Below are positions 7,272 to 16,327 of a stretch of DNA of 64,000 nt, in pieces. This stretch comes from UBA4416 sp048498515 (GTDB lineage: Bacteria > Bacteroidota > Bacteroidia > B-17B0 > Aurantibacillaceae). Made by a program: the position numbers and the translations under genes. Numbering within the stretch: the first letter of the stretch is position 1; the number at the start of each line of letters is the position of its first letter. The stretch spans positions 62,001 to 126,000 of the forward strand of contig JBEHXV010000015.1 in NCBI GenBank assembly GCA_048498515.1, read 5' to 3'. The notes below the pieces were generated by a model. That model did not search any database and was not told the origin of the DNA. It saw only the letters and a list, made by a program, of their open reading frames with translations.

Positions 7272-8990
7272 TCAATCTAAATTTTCTGTAAGATTTAGAA
7301 TTTCAACGATTGTTTTAATATAATCCTTTTTGTTTAGTTTGCTAGAATGTTTTCGTGACATAACTTCCTCAAATGATTCATTTATTAAAAGCAAGCTTAT
7401 TTCTGTGTTTTTCTTCTTGTTTTTCTTTTCCAAATTTACTATTTCCTGATTATATGTATCAATAAGGTTTCTGAACCCTAATTTTTCATCGGTGAAAAGT
7501 TGTATATTGTCAATAAGAAAAGATAAATTAAGAAAAGTTAAATTTTCAATTTTACCAAACACATTCTCAAGTTCCGCCGCACTAATTTTCTTCTTAAATT
7601 CAGCGTTTAAATATCGGTTTATACCAGGAGCATTAAAAAATTTATCAGTATACACCATAATTGGGTACACTCTCAGGTTTCTTCGTTTTAATTTAAGTTG
7701 TTCAAATGTTTTGGATTCAAAGGTTCCATCTCTGAGTAATTTCAAGTGTTTTATTAATTGAGCTGTACCTTTCCTTTCACTATTATACTTTTGATCGATT
7801 GTGGTTTTAATTGTATCAAATGAAAACGAATTGGATGAACTTACGGGAAACGCCGCGTCTTTTATTTCAAAAAGAAAAATTGTCTTTCCATCTCTTACAT
7901 ATGCATCTGGGAAACCATCTACAATCTTGTGATCAAAAACAGTCACTGTATGTTTTTTTTGGAAACACTGGGTGATAAGCTTCTGAAATAAAAATTGCTC
8001 GGTAAGCTTTTCAGAAACATACTTTTTAAAAGTAATAAAATCCTTAAAGTTTTCATTTTCCGAAATCCCGGATTGGTTATAAAAATCAAATAATAAACCA
8101 TCATAAAGTTTATTCGACAGAAAATCCCAATTAATCACAATGTAGTGACCATTTAATATTTCAAAAAGTGGTTTACTTTTAAACCCCGAGAAATTTTTCT
8201 TTCCTAAGGAGTATTCTTTACTGTATTCTTCAACCGAAATTGCAAAACTTTTGAAAAGTGACGTAAATCCTTCGATATCTTTAAAGCTAAAAGGTGGTCT
8301 ATCCGGTTTTTTAAGTATTTCGTCCCAGCTACTCTTAATTAACATCATTAAATCCAGGATGTAATTCCAGGATTTCTTCTTTTTGTGTTTTGCCAAAAAT
8401 TCATGTACGTATTTATTATAAGGTGAATAGAATTCCATAAAATTTAAAAAGGCGATACCTTTAATCATTCCCGTAAATGGATTCGACCTGTGATTTACTT
8501 CAAATTGGTCAAACAGCGTAGGCCATATACTTTTTTGGAAGTAATCTCCTGCTAGCTCTTTATTAGTATCAAAAGCTGTTGTATATTTTTTATTGACTTG
8601 TTCTGCTATAACAAAATAAGCTTTTAGAAAATTTAATTCTTGATAAGGTGTAGTATCATTTATTTTGAAGTCACGATAGTGAGTAAACTCATAATGCAAA
8701 AACTCCATGCAATAAAGTTGAGTAAAAAACTCTATAGATTCTTCTTTATCGGCTCTTCGAAACAATCTCTGTAAAATACTTTGTCTGGTTTCCAAGGATT
8801 GTCGTAAATTTAAAAAATTCAAAACTCGAAATTGAGTTTTCAAACCATTTCCTTCCAGATATAAGTATGAACTGATTACAGAGAGTATGGAGATGACTGT
8901 CTCTGAAGGTATATCTTTAATTAAATCCTCAAGTTTAGGTACTTCTCCATCAAAAATATCGGAATATGTTGGTGTAATAGTAATTTTCAT
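7272..8990 (-). CDS. Orphan AT-rich protein with a possible PD-(D/E)XK nuclease core
   Basis: 572 residues from ATG 8990; an earlier in-frame start at 9077 would run through the upstream hairpin repeat. I do not recognise the family. The N-terminal 330 residues are helical and rich in Phe, Tyr and Lys, with no visible motif. Around 361-378 the sequence reads FPDAY followed by FLFEIKDA, i.e. Asp362, Glu375, Lys377, the arrangement of a PD-(D/E)XK nuclease active site (beta-hairpin with D ... ExK), with a conserved-looking QLIKHL helix after it. The tail is Lys-rich and coiled. Base composition is clearly more AT-rich than the flanking era and chbG genes, and identical hairpins sit on each side, which suggests acquisition as a unit. 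A defence role is possible but unproven. Confidence 0.6.
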   Translation of the reverse strand: MKITITPTYSDIFDGEVPKLEDLIKDIPSETVISILSVISSYLYLEGNGLKTQFRVLNFLNLRQSLETRQSILQRLFRRADKEESIEFFTQLYCMEFLHYEFTHYRDFKINDTTPYQELNFLKAYFVIAEQVNKKYTTAFDTNKELAGDYFQKSIWPTLFDQFEVNHRSNPFTGMIKGIAFLNFMEFYSPYNKYVHEFLAKHKKKKSWNYILDLMMLIKSSWDEILKKPDRPPFSFKDIEGFTSLFKSFAISVEEYSKEYSLGKKNFSGFKSKPLFEILNGHYIVINWDFLSNKLYDGLLFDFYNQSGISENENFKDFITFKKYVSEKLTEQFLFQKLITQCFQKKHTVTVFDHKIVDGFPDAYVRDGKTIFLFEIKDAAFPVSSSNSFSFDTIKTTIDQKYNSERKGTAQLIKHLKLLRDGTFESKTFEQLKLKRRNLRVYPIMVYTDKFFNAPGINRYLNAEFKKKISAAELENVFGKIENLTFLNLSFLIDNIQLFTDEKLGFRNLIDTYNQEIVNLEKKNKKKNTEISLLLINESFEEVMSRKHSSKLNKKDYIKTIVEILNLTENLD

Positions 8991-9036
8991 TATAGCCAAA
9001 AATTGGGTATATCTAAATATATTCACATTTACCAAT

Positions 9037-9062
9037 AAAAGAAGGGCGGTAAACCGCCCTTT
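9037..9062. repeat. Second copy of the 26-bp hairpin repeat, upstream of the orphan gene
   Basis: Identical to 7226-7251 over 26 bp. It lies 47 nt before the start of the orphan gene and about 145 nt before era, which points the other way, so it has no obvious transcript to end. It looks like a flanking repeat or the remains of a neighbouring unit. Confidence 0.8.
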
Positions 9063-9152
9063 CTTAAAATAAATCATCTCTAACCATTATTTTCGGAGAA
9101 CAAAACTATTTCGCCATCCATCCTTCAGGAAGGGGAATTAGAACAAAAAGCC

Positions 9153-9160
9153 TATATTTG
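9153..9160 (+). promoter_or_regulatory. Candidate -7 element for era
   Basis: TATATTTG fits TAnnTTTG and lies 46 nt before the TTG start of era. No good TTTG -33 box is seen at 19-21 nt spacing, so the call is tentative. Confidence 0.4.
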
Positions 9161-9206
9161 CAGCTGAAAAGCTTAATGCTTTGTAATTTTTAATCCAGTT
9201 TTTAAT

Positions 9207-10097
9207 TTGTCACTATCCACACATAAATCCGGTTTTGTCAGTATCGTTGGTTGTCCTAACGTTGGCAAGTCAACACTTTTAAACGCCCTGGTTGGCGAGC
9301 GCTTAAGCATTATTACATCCAAAGCGCAAACTACCCGCCACCGCATTATGGGCATTGTAAGCGGCGATAATTACCAGGTGGTGTTTTCCGATACGCCTGG
9401 TATCCTGAAGCCCAATTACAAACTCCAGGAAAAGATGATGAATTTCGTGATCTCCGCCTTCAGCGATGCTGATGTGTTTTTGCTGATCGTGGATATTTAC
9501 GACGACATACAACTGGAAGAAGAGTACCTTGAAAAACTGAAAAAAACCTCCACCCCTATCCTGCTTTTATTGAATAAAATTGACATGGCCACACAGGAGG
9601 TCCTGGACTCTAAATTAGCGGAGTGGAAAGAAAAACTGCCCAATGCCGAGATCATTCCTATTTCTGCTTTAAAGAAATTCAATTTAGAAAACGTGATGTA
9701 CCGCATTACGCAGCTGTTGCCTTATGGCGAAGCGTTTTACGATAAGGATACATTAACCGATAAGCCGGAGCGTTTTTTCGTTTCCGAGATCATCCGCGAA
9801 AAAATATTGCTGCAGTACAAAAAGGAGATTCCTTACAGCGTTGAAGTTGTTGTCAACTCATTTAAGGATGAGGCCGATATCTTGAAGATCCAGGCCGATA
9901 TTTTAGTGGAACGCGACAGCCAGAAAGGGATCATTATTGGCCATAAAGGCGAGGCCTTAAAAAAATTAGGCACCCGGTCACGCCTGGAAGCGGAAACCTT
10001 TTTTCAAAAGAAAATATTCCTCGAGTTGTTTGTGAAAGTGGTTAAAGACTGGCGCAACAACGATTCGAACCTGAAAAACTTTGGCTACCAGGGCTGA
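9207..10097 (+). CDS. era: GTPase Era, 16S rRNA-binding ribosome assembly factor
   Basis: 296 residues, the usual length. G1 GCPNVGKS (15-22), G3 DTPG (62-65) and G4 NKID (123-126) form the GTPase domain; the C-terminal third holds the KH domain with GIIIGHKGEALKKLG. Era binds the 3' end of 16S rRNA and takes part in 30S maturation. The start is taken as TTG at 9207: the frame opens after a stop at 9174-9176, there is no ATG before the G1 motif, and TTG gives a normal N-terminus (SLSTHKSGFVSIVG). It is a single gene between a divergent orphan gene and sucD. Confidence 0.95.
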   Translation: MSLSTHKSGFVSIVGCPNVGKSTLLNALVGERLSIITSKAQTTRHRIMGIVSGDNYQVVFSDTPGILKPNYKLQEKMMNFVISAFSDADVFLLIVDIYDDIQLEEEYLEKLKKTSTPILLLLNKIDMATQEVLDSKLAEWKEKLPNAEIIPISALKKFNLENVMYRITQLLPYGEAFYDKDTLTDKPERFFVSEIIREKILLQYKKEIPYSVEVVVNSFKDEADILKIQADILVERDSQKGIIIGHKGEALKKLGTRSRLEAETFFQKKIFLELFVKVVKDWRNNDSNLKNFGYQG

Positions 10098-10244
10098 TCT
10101 CAGGCAAAAAAAGGCCTCAGTCCCCGGCAAATCTAAATTGATCTAAAAATATTGAAATAGTTGTAAAAACTACAGATTTATGATTAAATTAGCGCATCAA
10201 ATTCTAAATCACTAATTCAAAATAACCAATCAATCTCAAATAAA

Positions 10245-11129
10245 ATGGGCGTTTTAGTCGGAAAAAATTCAAAAGTAATTGTACAGGGTTTCACAGGCGG
10301 AGAAGGTACTTTTCATGCCACACAAATGATCGAATACGGAACCAACGTTGTTGGTGGCGTTACTCCGGGTAAAGGCGGTACACAGCATTTAGACAGGCCG
10401 GTGTTTAACACCGTGAAAGAAGCGGTTGACAAAGCAGGCGCCGATACTTCCATTATTTTTGTACCGGCTGCTTTTGCAGCTGATGCCATTATGGAAGCGG
10501 CTGACGCCGGCATTAAAGTAATTATTTGCATTACCGAAGGTATTCCGGTTAAAGACATGATCGCCGCGAAAGAATATTTAAAAGGCAAAACCTGCCGTCT
10601 TATTGGGCCAAACTGCCCGGGTGTTATTACTGCCGACGAAGCAAAAGTAGGTATTATGCCAGGTTTCGTTTTCAAAAAAGGACGTATCGGTATTGTTTCC
10701 AAATCAGGAACCTTAACCTATGAAGCTGCCGACCAGGTAGCAAAAGCAGGTTTAGGTGTAAGTACTGCCATTGGCATTGGTGGCGACCCAATTATTGGTA
10801 CTCCTACCCGCGACGCGGTAGAATTACTGATGAACGATCCTGAAACAGACGCTATTGTTATGATCGGTGAAATTGGCGGAAGCTACGAAGCCGATGCTGC
10901 GCGCTGGATCAAAGCCAATGGAAATAAAAAACCAGTGGTTGGTTTCATCGCCGGCCAAACTGCTCCTAAAGGCCGTACCATGGGTCACGCGGGCGCTATT
11001 GTTGGCGGCCACGACGATACGGCACAGGCTAAAATGGAAATCATGCGCGAATGCGGACTTCATGTAGTTGACAGCCCTGCCGCTATTGGAAAAACAATGG
11101 CAGCTGTACTAAAAGGTGTAAACGCATAA
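10245..11129 (+). CDS. sucD: Succinyl-CoA ligase, alpha subunit
   Basis: 294 residues. It carries the N-terminal CoA-binding Rossmann fold (VIVQGFTGGEGTFHA, GGVTPGKGG) and the phosphohistidine loop GRTMGHAGAIVGG with His248. With SucB-type beta subunit (SucC, not in this window) it interconverts succinyl-CoA and succinate with formation of ATP or GTP in the TCA cycle. The alpha subunit standing apart from sucC is common in Bacteroidota. The upstream region holds TTG, a 21-nt spacer and TAAATTAG (10161-10192), close to but not a full match to the promoter consensus. A strong terminator follows. Confidence 0.96.
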   Translation: MGVLVGKNSKVIVQGFTGGEGTFHATQMIEYGTNVVGGVTPGKGGTQHLDRPVFNTVKEAVDKAGADTSIIFVPAAFAADAIMEAADAGIKVIICITEGIPVKDMIAAKEYLKGKTCRLIGPNCPGVITADEAKVGIMPGFVFKKGRIGIVSKSGTLTYEAADQVAKAGLGVSTAIGIGGDPIIGTPTRDAVELLMNDPETDAIVMIGEIGGSYEADAARWIKANGNKKPVVGFIAGQTAPKGRTMGHAGAIVGGHDDTAQAKMEIMRECGLHVVDSPAAIGKTMAAVLKGVNA

Positions 11130-11148
11130 TTAGTAACTATAATCATTG

Positions 11149-11178
11149 AAAAGGCTGATGTAAACCATCAGCCTTTTT
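11149..11178 (+). terminator. Terminator of sucD
   Basis: AAAGGCTGATG / CATCAGCCTTTTT hairpin with a 5-nt loop, 20 nt after the sucD stop. Confidence 0.88.
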
Positions 11179-11190
11179 ATTTAAACCATT

Positions 11191-12909
11191 ATGATGAAAA
11201 AAATACTGTTGTTCCTATTGGCCCTGTTCAATTTCTGCACGTATGCTCAGAGCTTTCAATGGGTGAATAGTGTTGGCGATTCGGGCATTTATCATGGCGT
11301 TCGCGGAAATTCCATAAAAACAGATGGATTGGGGAACAGTTATATTACAGGTTACTTTACCGACACAACAGATTTTGATGGAGGGCCGGGTGTTTTCAAT
11401 TTATTAACTCCCAAAAACACAAGCAATGTGTTTGTTTTAAAACTTAATTCATCCGGCGATTTTGTGTGGGCCAAAAACATGAATGGTTCTTCGGGAGTAG
11501 GTTTATCCTTAGCAATTGATCCTTCGGGCAATATTTATACGACAGGTACTTTTGGAGGTGTAGTTGATTTTGACCCGGGTCCTGGCACTTATACCATCTC
11601 GGAATCGACCCCCGGCGCTGTGAATACATTTATTTCAAAACTGGACCCATCCGGAAATTTTGTGTGGGCAAAAAGCATAGGTGGAATGGGAGATACATAC
11701 GGCCGGGGAATCAGTACAGATAATGCCGGGAATGCTTACATCACAGGCTCATTTTCCGACACACTTGATCTCGACCCCGGACCGGGCCTAAACAAGTTGA
11801 TCTCTAATGGTGATGCCGATATTTTCATATTAAAACTCGATCCGTTGGGAAATTTTGTCTGGGCAAAAAGCATAGGAGGCAATACCATTGACGAAGGTGT
11901 TTCGATCATGACAGATGCAACAGGAAACAATTACACAACCGGCTCCTTTTCAGGCACAAGTGATTTTAATCCGGGCATAAATTCATATTCCTTAAGTCCT
12001 GTAGGTCTTAATGACATCTTTATTCTCAAGCTAAACGCTTCGGGAAACTTTGTGTGGGCAAAAGCCATGGGCGGAGATCTGGGTGATGGTGGACAATCCA
12101 TCACTACAGATGAGTTTGGCAACTTATACACCACCGGGTATTTTTCTGATGTGGTGGATTTTAATGCATCCGCAGGCGTTGATACACTTACAGCATACGG
12201 AACATGGGATGTATTTGTTTTAAAGTTGGATACTGCCGGAAACTATAAATGGGCAAAAAAATTAGGAGGGCCGGGCAATGAAACAGGCAATGGCATATGC
12301 ACCGATTTCCATGGGAATGTGTATACAACCGGCAGGTATGCTCTTTCCAGTGATTTCGACCCGGGTATCAATTCGTTTGTATTAGATAATAGTGGAAATG
12401 CACATACCACCATTTTTATTTCTGAACTGGATTCATCCGGAAATTTTGTAAATGCGTTTAGCCTTGGTTCACCAGGCAGTAATAATTGTGAAGGAATGTC
12501 AATTCATTCAGACCTGTCGGGAAACATTTACACTACGGGTTATTACAGCGGCCTGGTTAATTTCGATCCCGTAACAGCATCTTATCCCTTAACCGCAAAA
12601 GGTAACTACGACCTCTTTGTTCACAAAATGGGACCGCCTGTCATCACAAGTATGCAGGCAATCACAAAAAACAACGAAGCTGCACTTATTATTTATCCCA
12701 ATCCAAACAATGGTGTGTTTACCATTGCATCGAAGGAAAAAATGAGCTTACAGATCATCGATGAACTTGGTCAACTCATACAATGCGTTGAATTAACCGA
12801 AGCCAATCATTTTCAACAAACTATTGACCTCCTCAATTCAGGTATGTATTTTATCTCAGGACAATCACCTGATCTTCCTGTTAAAGAAAAAATAATCATT
12901 GCCAGGTAG
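11191..12909 (+). CDS. Secreted SBBP seven-repeat beta-propeller protein with type IX sorting tail
   Basis: 572 residues. The signal peptide (KKILLFLLALFNFCTYAQ) is followed by seven copies of a unit built on GNxYxTGxF...DFDPG (for example GNIYTTGTFGGVVDFDPGPG), the SBBP beta-propeller repeat; each unit also has the element SGNFVWAK. Seven units would close a seven-bladed propeller. The last 75 residues (from about 497, IIYPNPNNGVFTI ... GMYFISGQ) are a type IX secretion C-terminal sorting domain, so the protein is probably exported and attached to the cell surface. Function of the propeller (ligand or polymer binding) is unknown. It lies just after the sucD terminator, so it has its own promoter, not clearly identified. 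Confidence 0.82.
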   Translation: MMKKILLFLLALFNFCTYAQSFQWVNSVGDSGIYHGVRGNSIKTDGLGNSYITGYFTDTTDFDGGPGVFNLLTPKNTSNVFVLKLNSSGDFVWAKNMNGSSGVGLSLAIDPSGNIYTTGTFGGVVDFDPGPGTYTISESTPGAVNTFISKLDPSGNFVWAKSIGGMGDTYGRGISTDNAGNAYITGSFSDTLDLDPGPGLNKLISNGDADIFILKLDPLGNFVWAKSIGGNTIDEGVSIMTDATGNNYTTGSFSGTSDFNPGINSYSLSPVGLNDIFILKLNASGNFVWAKAMGGDLGDGGQSITTDEFGNLYTTGYFSDVVDFNASAGVDTLTAYGTWDVFVLKLDTAGNYKWAKKLGGPGNETGNGICTDFHGNVYTTGRYALSSDFDPGINSFVLDNSGNAHTTIFISELDSSGNFVNAFSLGSPGSNNCEGMSIHSDLSGNIYTTGYYSGLVNFDPVTASYPLTAKGNYDLFVHKMGPPVITSMQAITKNNEAALIIYPNPNNGVFTIASKEKMSLQIIDELGQLIQCVELTEANHFQQTIDLLNSGMYFISGQSPDLPVKEKIIIAR

Positions 12910-12911
12910 CC

Positions 12912-14324
12912 TCATTTAATCAGTGTAGGATTTACCATGTTCTCAAACGAATAGATCTCGTCCCATTTTTGCTGTGTGATTAATTTACGTTCTTCTACAA
13001 CAATGGTGTGAACCGATTTTCCGCTTTGCTCTGCTTCTTTTGCAATGGAAGCTGATGTTTCGTAACCCAATATAGGGTTCAGGGCCGTAACAATCCCAAT
13101 GCTGTGCATGACGAAATTCTTGCAGGTCTCTGCATTGGCCGTAATGCCATTCACACATTTTTGGGTGAGGGTATTTACAGCATTGCTCATGTAGGTGAGC
13201 GATGTAAACAGACTGAACCCTATCACAGGTTCCATCACATTCAATTGCAATTGCCCCGCTTCTGCTGCCATGGTAATGGTTACATCAGCGCCTATAACGT
13301 AAAAAGCGGTCTGGTTCACTACTTCCGGTATTACGGGGTTTACTTTACCAGGCATAATAGATGAGCCCGGCTGCAGTTTAGGAAGGTTAATTTCATTAAG
13401 GCCACAGCGTGGGCCTGAAGATAACAAGCGGAGGTCGTTGCAAATTTTCGAAATCTTGAGCACACTGCGCTTCAAGGCTCCCGAGAGTTGAACATAATCG
13501 CCGGTGTCGGAACTGGCATCAATCAGGTCATCGGCCAGCGTAACAGGAATGCCGGTAAGTTCGCCCAGGTATTTTGTAACCAGCTGCGGATAACCTTTCG
13601 GGGTATTGATCATGGTGCCAATAGCGGTGCCGCCCATATTGCAGTTTGCCAGTAAGGCACGGGCTTCCAATAAGCGTTTTATATCCTGTTCAATGGTGCT
13701 GGCAAAACCGTCAAATTCCTGGCCCAACACCATGGGTACGGCATCCTGCAATTGCGTGCGCCCCATTTTCAATACCTTATCAAACTCTTTTCCTTTTTCC
13801 AAAAAGGCGCTCTTTAAACGGTCAATGGCATCAAGGTACAATTCCATCTTTTTATATAAAGCCAGGCGCAATGCTGTAGGATAAGCATCATTGGTTGACT
13901 GGGCAAAATTGACATGGTTATTGGGATGCAGAAATTGGTATTCGCCTTTTTTATGGCCCAGATATTCAAGCCCAATGTTGGCAATCACTTCATTGGCATT
14001 CATGTTTACCGAGGTACCTGCCCCACCCTGGATCATATCGGTAATAAATTGGTCCCTGTACTCCCCGGCAATGAGCTTATCGCAGGCAAACAGGATGGCT
14101 TCTGCTATTTTTGGGTCCAGCACCCCGCAATCCCTGTTTGCCATGGCGGCTGCTTTTTTCACATAGCCAAAGGCCTGTATGAACAGGGGCTCTCCGGATA
14201 TGGTCATCCCGGTAATATTAAAATTTTCGAGTGCGCGTAGGGTTTGCACACCATAATAGGCGTTATCGGGGATTTGACGTTCGCCAATAAAATCATGTTC
14301 TGTTCTGCCGTTGCTGTTTTCCAT
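12912..14324 (-). CDS. aspA: Aspartate ammonia-lyase
   Basis: 470 residues from ATG 14324 (MENSNGRTEHDF); a start at 14351 would add nine unlikely residues. The fumarase/aspartase signature GSSIMPGKVN lies at 320-329, and GGAGTSVNMNANEV and TNDAYPTALRL match the other active-site regions. The protein catalyses reversible deamination of aspartate to fumarate. Aspartase is favoured over fumarase by MIQGGAGTS and the VIPEVVNQ continuation, typical of AspA. It is convergent with the propeller gene (2 nt between the stops) and stands alone; a hairpin at 14388-14419 lies upstream. Confidence 0.9.
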   Translation of the reverse strand: MENSNGRTEHDFIGERQIPDNAYYGVQTLRALENFNITGMTISGEPLFIQAFGYVKKAAAMANRDCGVLDPKIAEAILFACDKLIAGEYRDQFITDMIQGGAGTSVNMNANEVIANIGLEYLGHKKGEYQFLHPNNHVNFAQSTNDAYPTALRLALYKKMELYLDAIDRLKSAFLEKGKEFDKVLKMGRTQLQDAVPMVLGQEFDGFASTIEQDIKRLLEARALLANCNMGGTAIGTMINTPKGYPQLVTKYLGELTGIPVTLADDLIDASSDTGDYVQLSGALKRSVLKISKICNDLRLLSSGPRCGLNEINLPKLQPGSSIMPGKVNPVIPEVVNQTAFYVIGADVTITMAAEAGQLQLNVMEPVIGFSLFTSLTYMSNAVNTLTQKCVNGITANAETCKNFVMHSIGIVTALNPILGYETSASIAKEAEQSGKSVHTIVVEERKLITQQKWDEIYSFENMVNPTLIK

Positions 14325-14387
14325 GGTAGTTGTTTTTTTATAGTTACGCATCCATTTTTATGCCATTTGAATTTAAAAAAATCATTT

Positions 14388-14419
14388 CCTAAAATGAGGC
14401 AAAAGCCCTCATTTTTAGG
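14388..14419. repeat. Hairpin between divergent aspA and the 14466 gene
   Basis: CCTAAAATGAGG pairs with CCTCATTTTTAGG across a short loop, with one bulged base. It lies just upstream of the -7 element at 14443-14450, so it may be a regulatory site; no protein is implied. Confidence 0.55.
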
Positions 14420-14442
14420 TAGGTTATCTTAAATTTATACTC

Positions 14443-14450
14443 TACATTTG
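14443..14450 (+). promoter_or_regulatory. Candidate -7 element for the 14466 gene
   Basis: TACATTTG is a full match to TAnnTTTG, 15 nt before the ATG. The -33 box is not clear. Confidence 0.45.
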
Positions 14451-14465
14451 GCCCGATCTTAACGC

Positions 14466-15212
14466 ATGAAAAAAAGCATTTATACAGCTCTTGTTTTATT
14501 GTTTTTAGGCTTTCAATCCTATGCGCAATCGGTTAAAGATTCCGCTTTCAGGATCATTATGGTTGGCATTCATTTCAGCGGGCAAATCCCTCAACAGGAC
14601 CTGGCAAAGCGTTTTGGATCTAATTTTAGCGCAGGCGCTACTTTTACCTGGAAAACAAAACGCAATATTTTATTTGGCCTTGAAGGCAGTTATTTTTTTG
14701 GGAACAAGGTAAAAGAAGATGTGGTGTCCTCGTTAAGGAACAGCGATGGTTTTATTGTTGATAACGAAGGGTACCCTGCCGATTTGAGATTAACCGAAAG
14801 AGGCTGGAACTTTTATGGAAATGTGGGGATGCTTTTTTCAAAGCTTGGCCATAACCCTAACTCGGGAGTGTTTTTTACCGTTGGCGCCGGTTATATGCAA
14901 CACAAAGTAAAGCTGTACGATGCCAATCAAAAAATTGCGGCTGTAAAAGGCGATCTTAAAAAAGGATACGACCGCCTGAGCGGAGGTTTTGGCTTAACAC
15001 AATATATTGGCTACCATTACCTGAGCCAGAACCGTTTGGTGAACTTTAATGTGGGCTTTGAATTTTATGAAGCCTTTACGCAAAGTTTCAGGGGCTTTAA
15101 TTACGATACAGGTTTATACGATACGCAAAAACGTTTTGATGTTTTAATGGGCATACGTGTTAGCTGGATCCTGCCCTTGTATAAACGTACCAAGGATTTT
15201 TATTACGATTAA
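14466..15212 (+). CDS. Hypothetical outer-membrane beta-barrel protein
   Basis: 248 residues with a signal peptide (KKSIYTALVLLFLGFQSYAQ). The mature part is a run of amphipathic strands with Gly and aromatic residues (NILFGLEGSYFFGNK, FFTVGAGYMQHKV, VNFNVGFEFYEAF) ending in GIRVSWILPLYKR, which suits an eight- to twelve-stranded barrel. No named family is recognised; similar lone barrels are common in Bacteroidota. Its stop codon overlaps the stop of the convergent bioF gene (TTAA shared), so the two genes end on the same bases and no terminator fits between them. Confidence 0.65.
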   Translation: MKKSIYTALVLLFLGFQSYAQSVKDSAFRIIMVGIHFSGQIPQQDLAKRFGSNFSAGATFTWKTKRNILFGLEGSYFFGNKVKEDVVSSLRNSDGFIVDNEGYPADLRLTERGWNFYGNVGMLFSKLGHNPNSGVFFTVGAGYMQHKVKLYDANQKIAAVKGDLKKGYDRLSGGFGLTQYIGYHYLSQNRLVNFNVGFEFYEAFTQSFRGFNYDTGLYDTQKRFDVLMGIRVSWILPLYKRTKDFYYD

Positions 15213-16327
15213 CGGTTCAGTAATTCCAACAAACCATCTATCTCCTGTTTCGTATTGAACGAATGCAGGCAAATGCGCAACCGTTCCTGGTTTTCTTTAA
15301 CGGTTGGGCTTTTAATGGACTTCACAAAAAAGCCTGCTTCATGTAATTGATCTTCCAGTGTTTGAACAGCCTCCGTGCCCGGCCTCAGGTGGCAATGAAT
15401 AGCGCTGTTGCTCTCTATAAAATTTCGCTTTGGTGCTTTCCTAAAATACTGTATGATTTCTTTTAACTTCTCAATCTCAGGAGTTGTTTGCAATAAGTGA
15501 TAAGCCGCTTTTATGGCCAGCAGGCTGTGTTCGGGCATAGCGGTAGTGTAAATGAACGAACGCGAAAAATTAACCAGGTAAGTTCTCAGCTCTTCATTAC
15601 CCACAACAGCCGCGCCATGACAGCCCATGGCTTTACCATAAGTATAAATTCTCGCAAAACAATCCTGTTCTACATCCAGTTCATGGCATAAGCCACGGCC
15701 TTTGGTACCAAATACGCCAATGGCATGCGCCTCATCCACCATCAGGTTAAACTTATATTCGTTGGATAAAGCTGCCAGTTCTTTTAACGGCGCGCAATCG
15801 CCATCCATGGAATAAACGCTTTCCACCACCACATATATTGCATCAAAGGATTCTTTATGTCGGACAATTAATTCTTTCAGCGAACCCATGTCGTTATGCC
15901 TGAATTTATAGTGAGTTGCATAACTTAACCGGATCCCGTCAATCAGCGAAGCATGGATAAGCTCATCGCTCAAAACCAGGTCTCTTTTTTGAGGCACGCT
16001 CGACAGCAGGCCAATGTTGGCATCATAGCCCGAGTTATAGATCAACGCAGCCTCCGCATGATGAAAGCGAGCAATATCTTTTTCAATCTCTTCAAACAAA
16101 ACCGAATTGCCACTGATGAGGCGTGAACCGGTGGAGCCGCTCCGCTTTGAGGGAACTAATTTTTGCATCTCGTTTGCTAAAGATCCCGAAGTTGAAAACC
16201 CCAGGTAATCGTTGCCCGAAAAATCGATGGAAGGATAATGTGTTTTAAGTGAACGAAGGTTGTTCTTTTGAGAACGTTGCTCGAGTAAGGTGGTAATTGA
16301 TGAAGGAATTTTATGTTTCCCGTTCAT
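15209..16327 (-). CDS. bioF: 8-amino-7-oxononanoate synthase (biotin synthesis)
   Basis: 372 residues, a PLP-dependent alpha-oxoamine synthase. The PLP lysine is in TYGKAMGCHGA (Lys232); DEAH at 198-201 holds the cofactor-binding Asp; GSTGSRLISG is the usual substrate loop. It condenses pimeloyl-ACP or pimeloyl-CoA with alanine. The related glycine C-acetyltransferase (Kbl) and serine palmitoyltransferase share this fold, but the association with bioB favours BioF. Its ATG (16325-16327) overlaps the stop of the WG-repeat gene by one base (TAATG), which implies translational coupling. bioA, bioD and the pimelate genes are not in the window. Confidence 0.87.
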   Translation of the reverse strand: MNGKHKIPSSITTLLEQRSQKNNLRSLKTHYPSIDFSGNDYLGFSTSGSLANEMQKLVPSKRSGSTGSRLISGNSVLFEEIEKDIARFHHAEAALIYNSGYDANIGLLSSVPQKRDLVLSDELIHASLIDGIRLSYATHYKFRHNDMGSLKELIVRHKESFDAIYVVVESVYSMDGDCAPLKELAALSNEYKFNLMVDEAHAIGVFGTKGRGLCHELDVEQDCFARIYTYGKAMGCHGAAVVGNEELRTYLVNFSRSFIYTTAMPEHSLLAIKAAYHLLQTTPEIEKLKEIIQYFRKAPKRNFIESNSAIHCHLRPGTEAVQTLEDQLHEAGFFVKSIKSPTVKENQERLRICLHSFNTKQEIDGLLELLNR

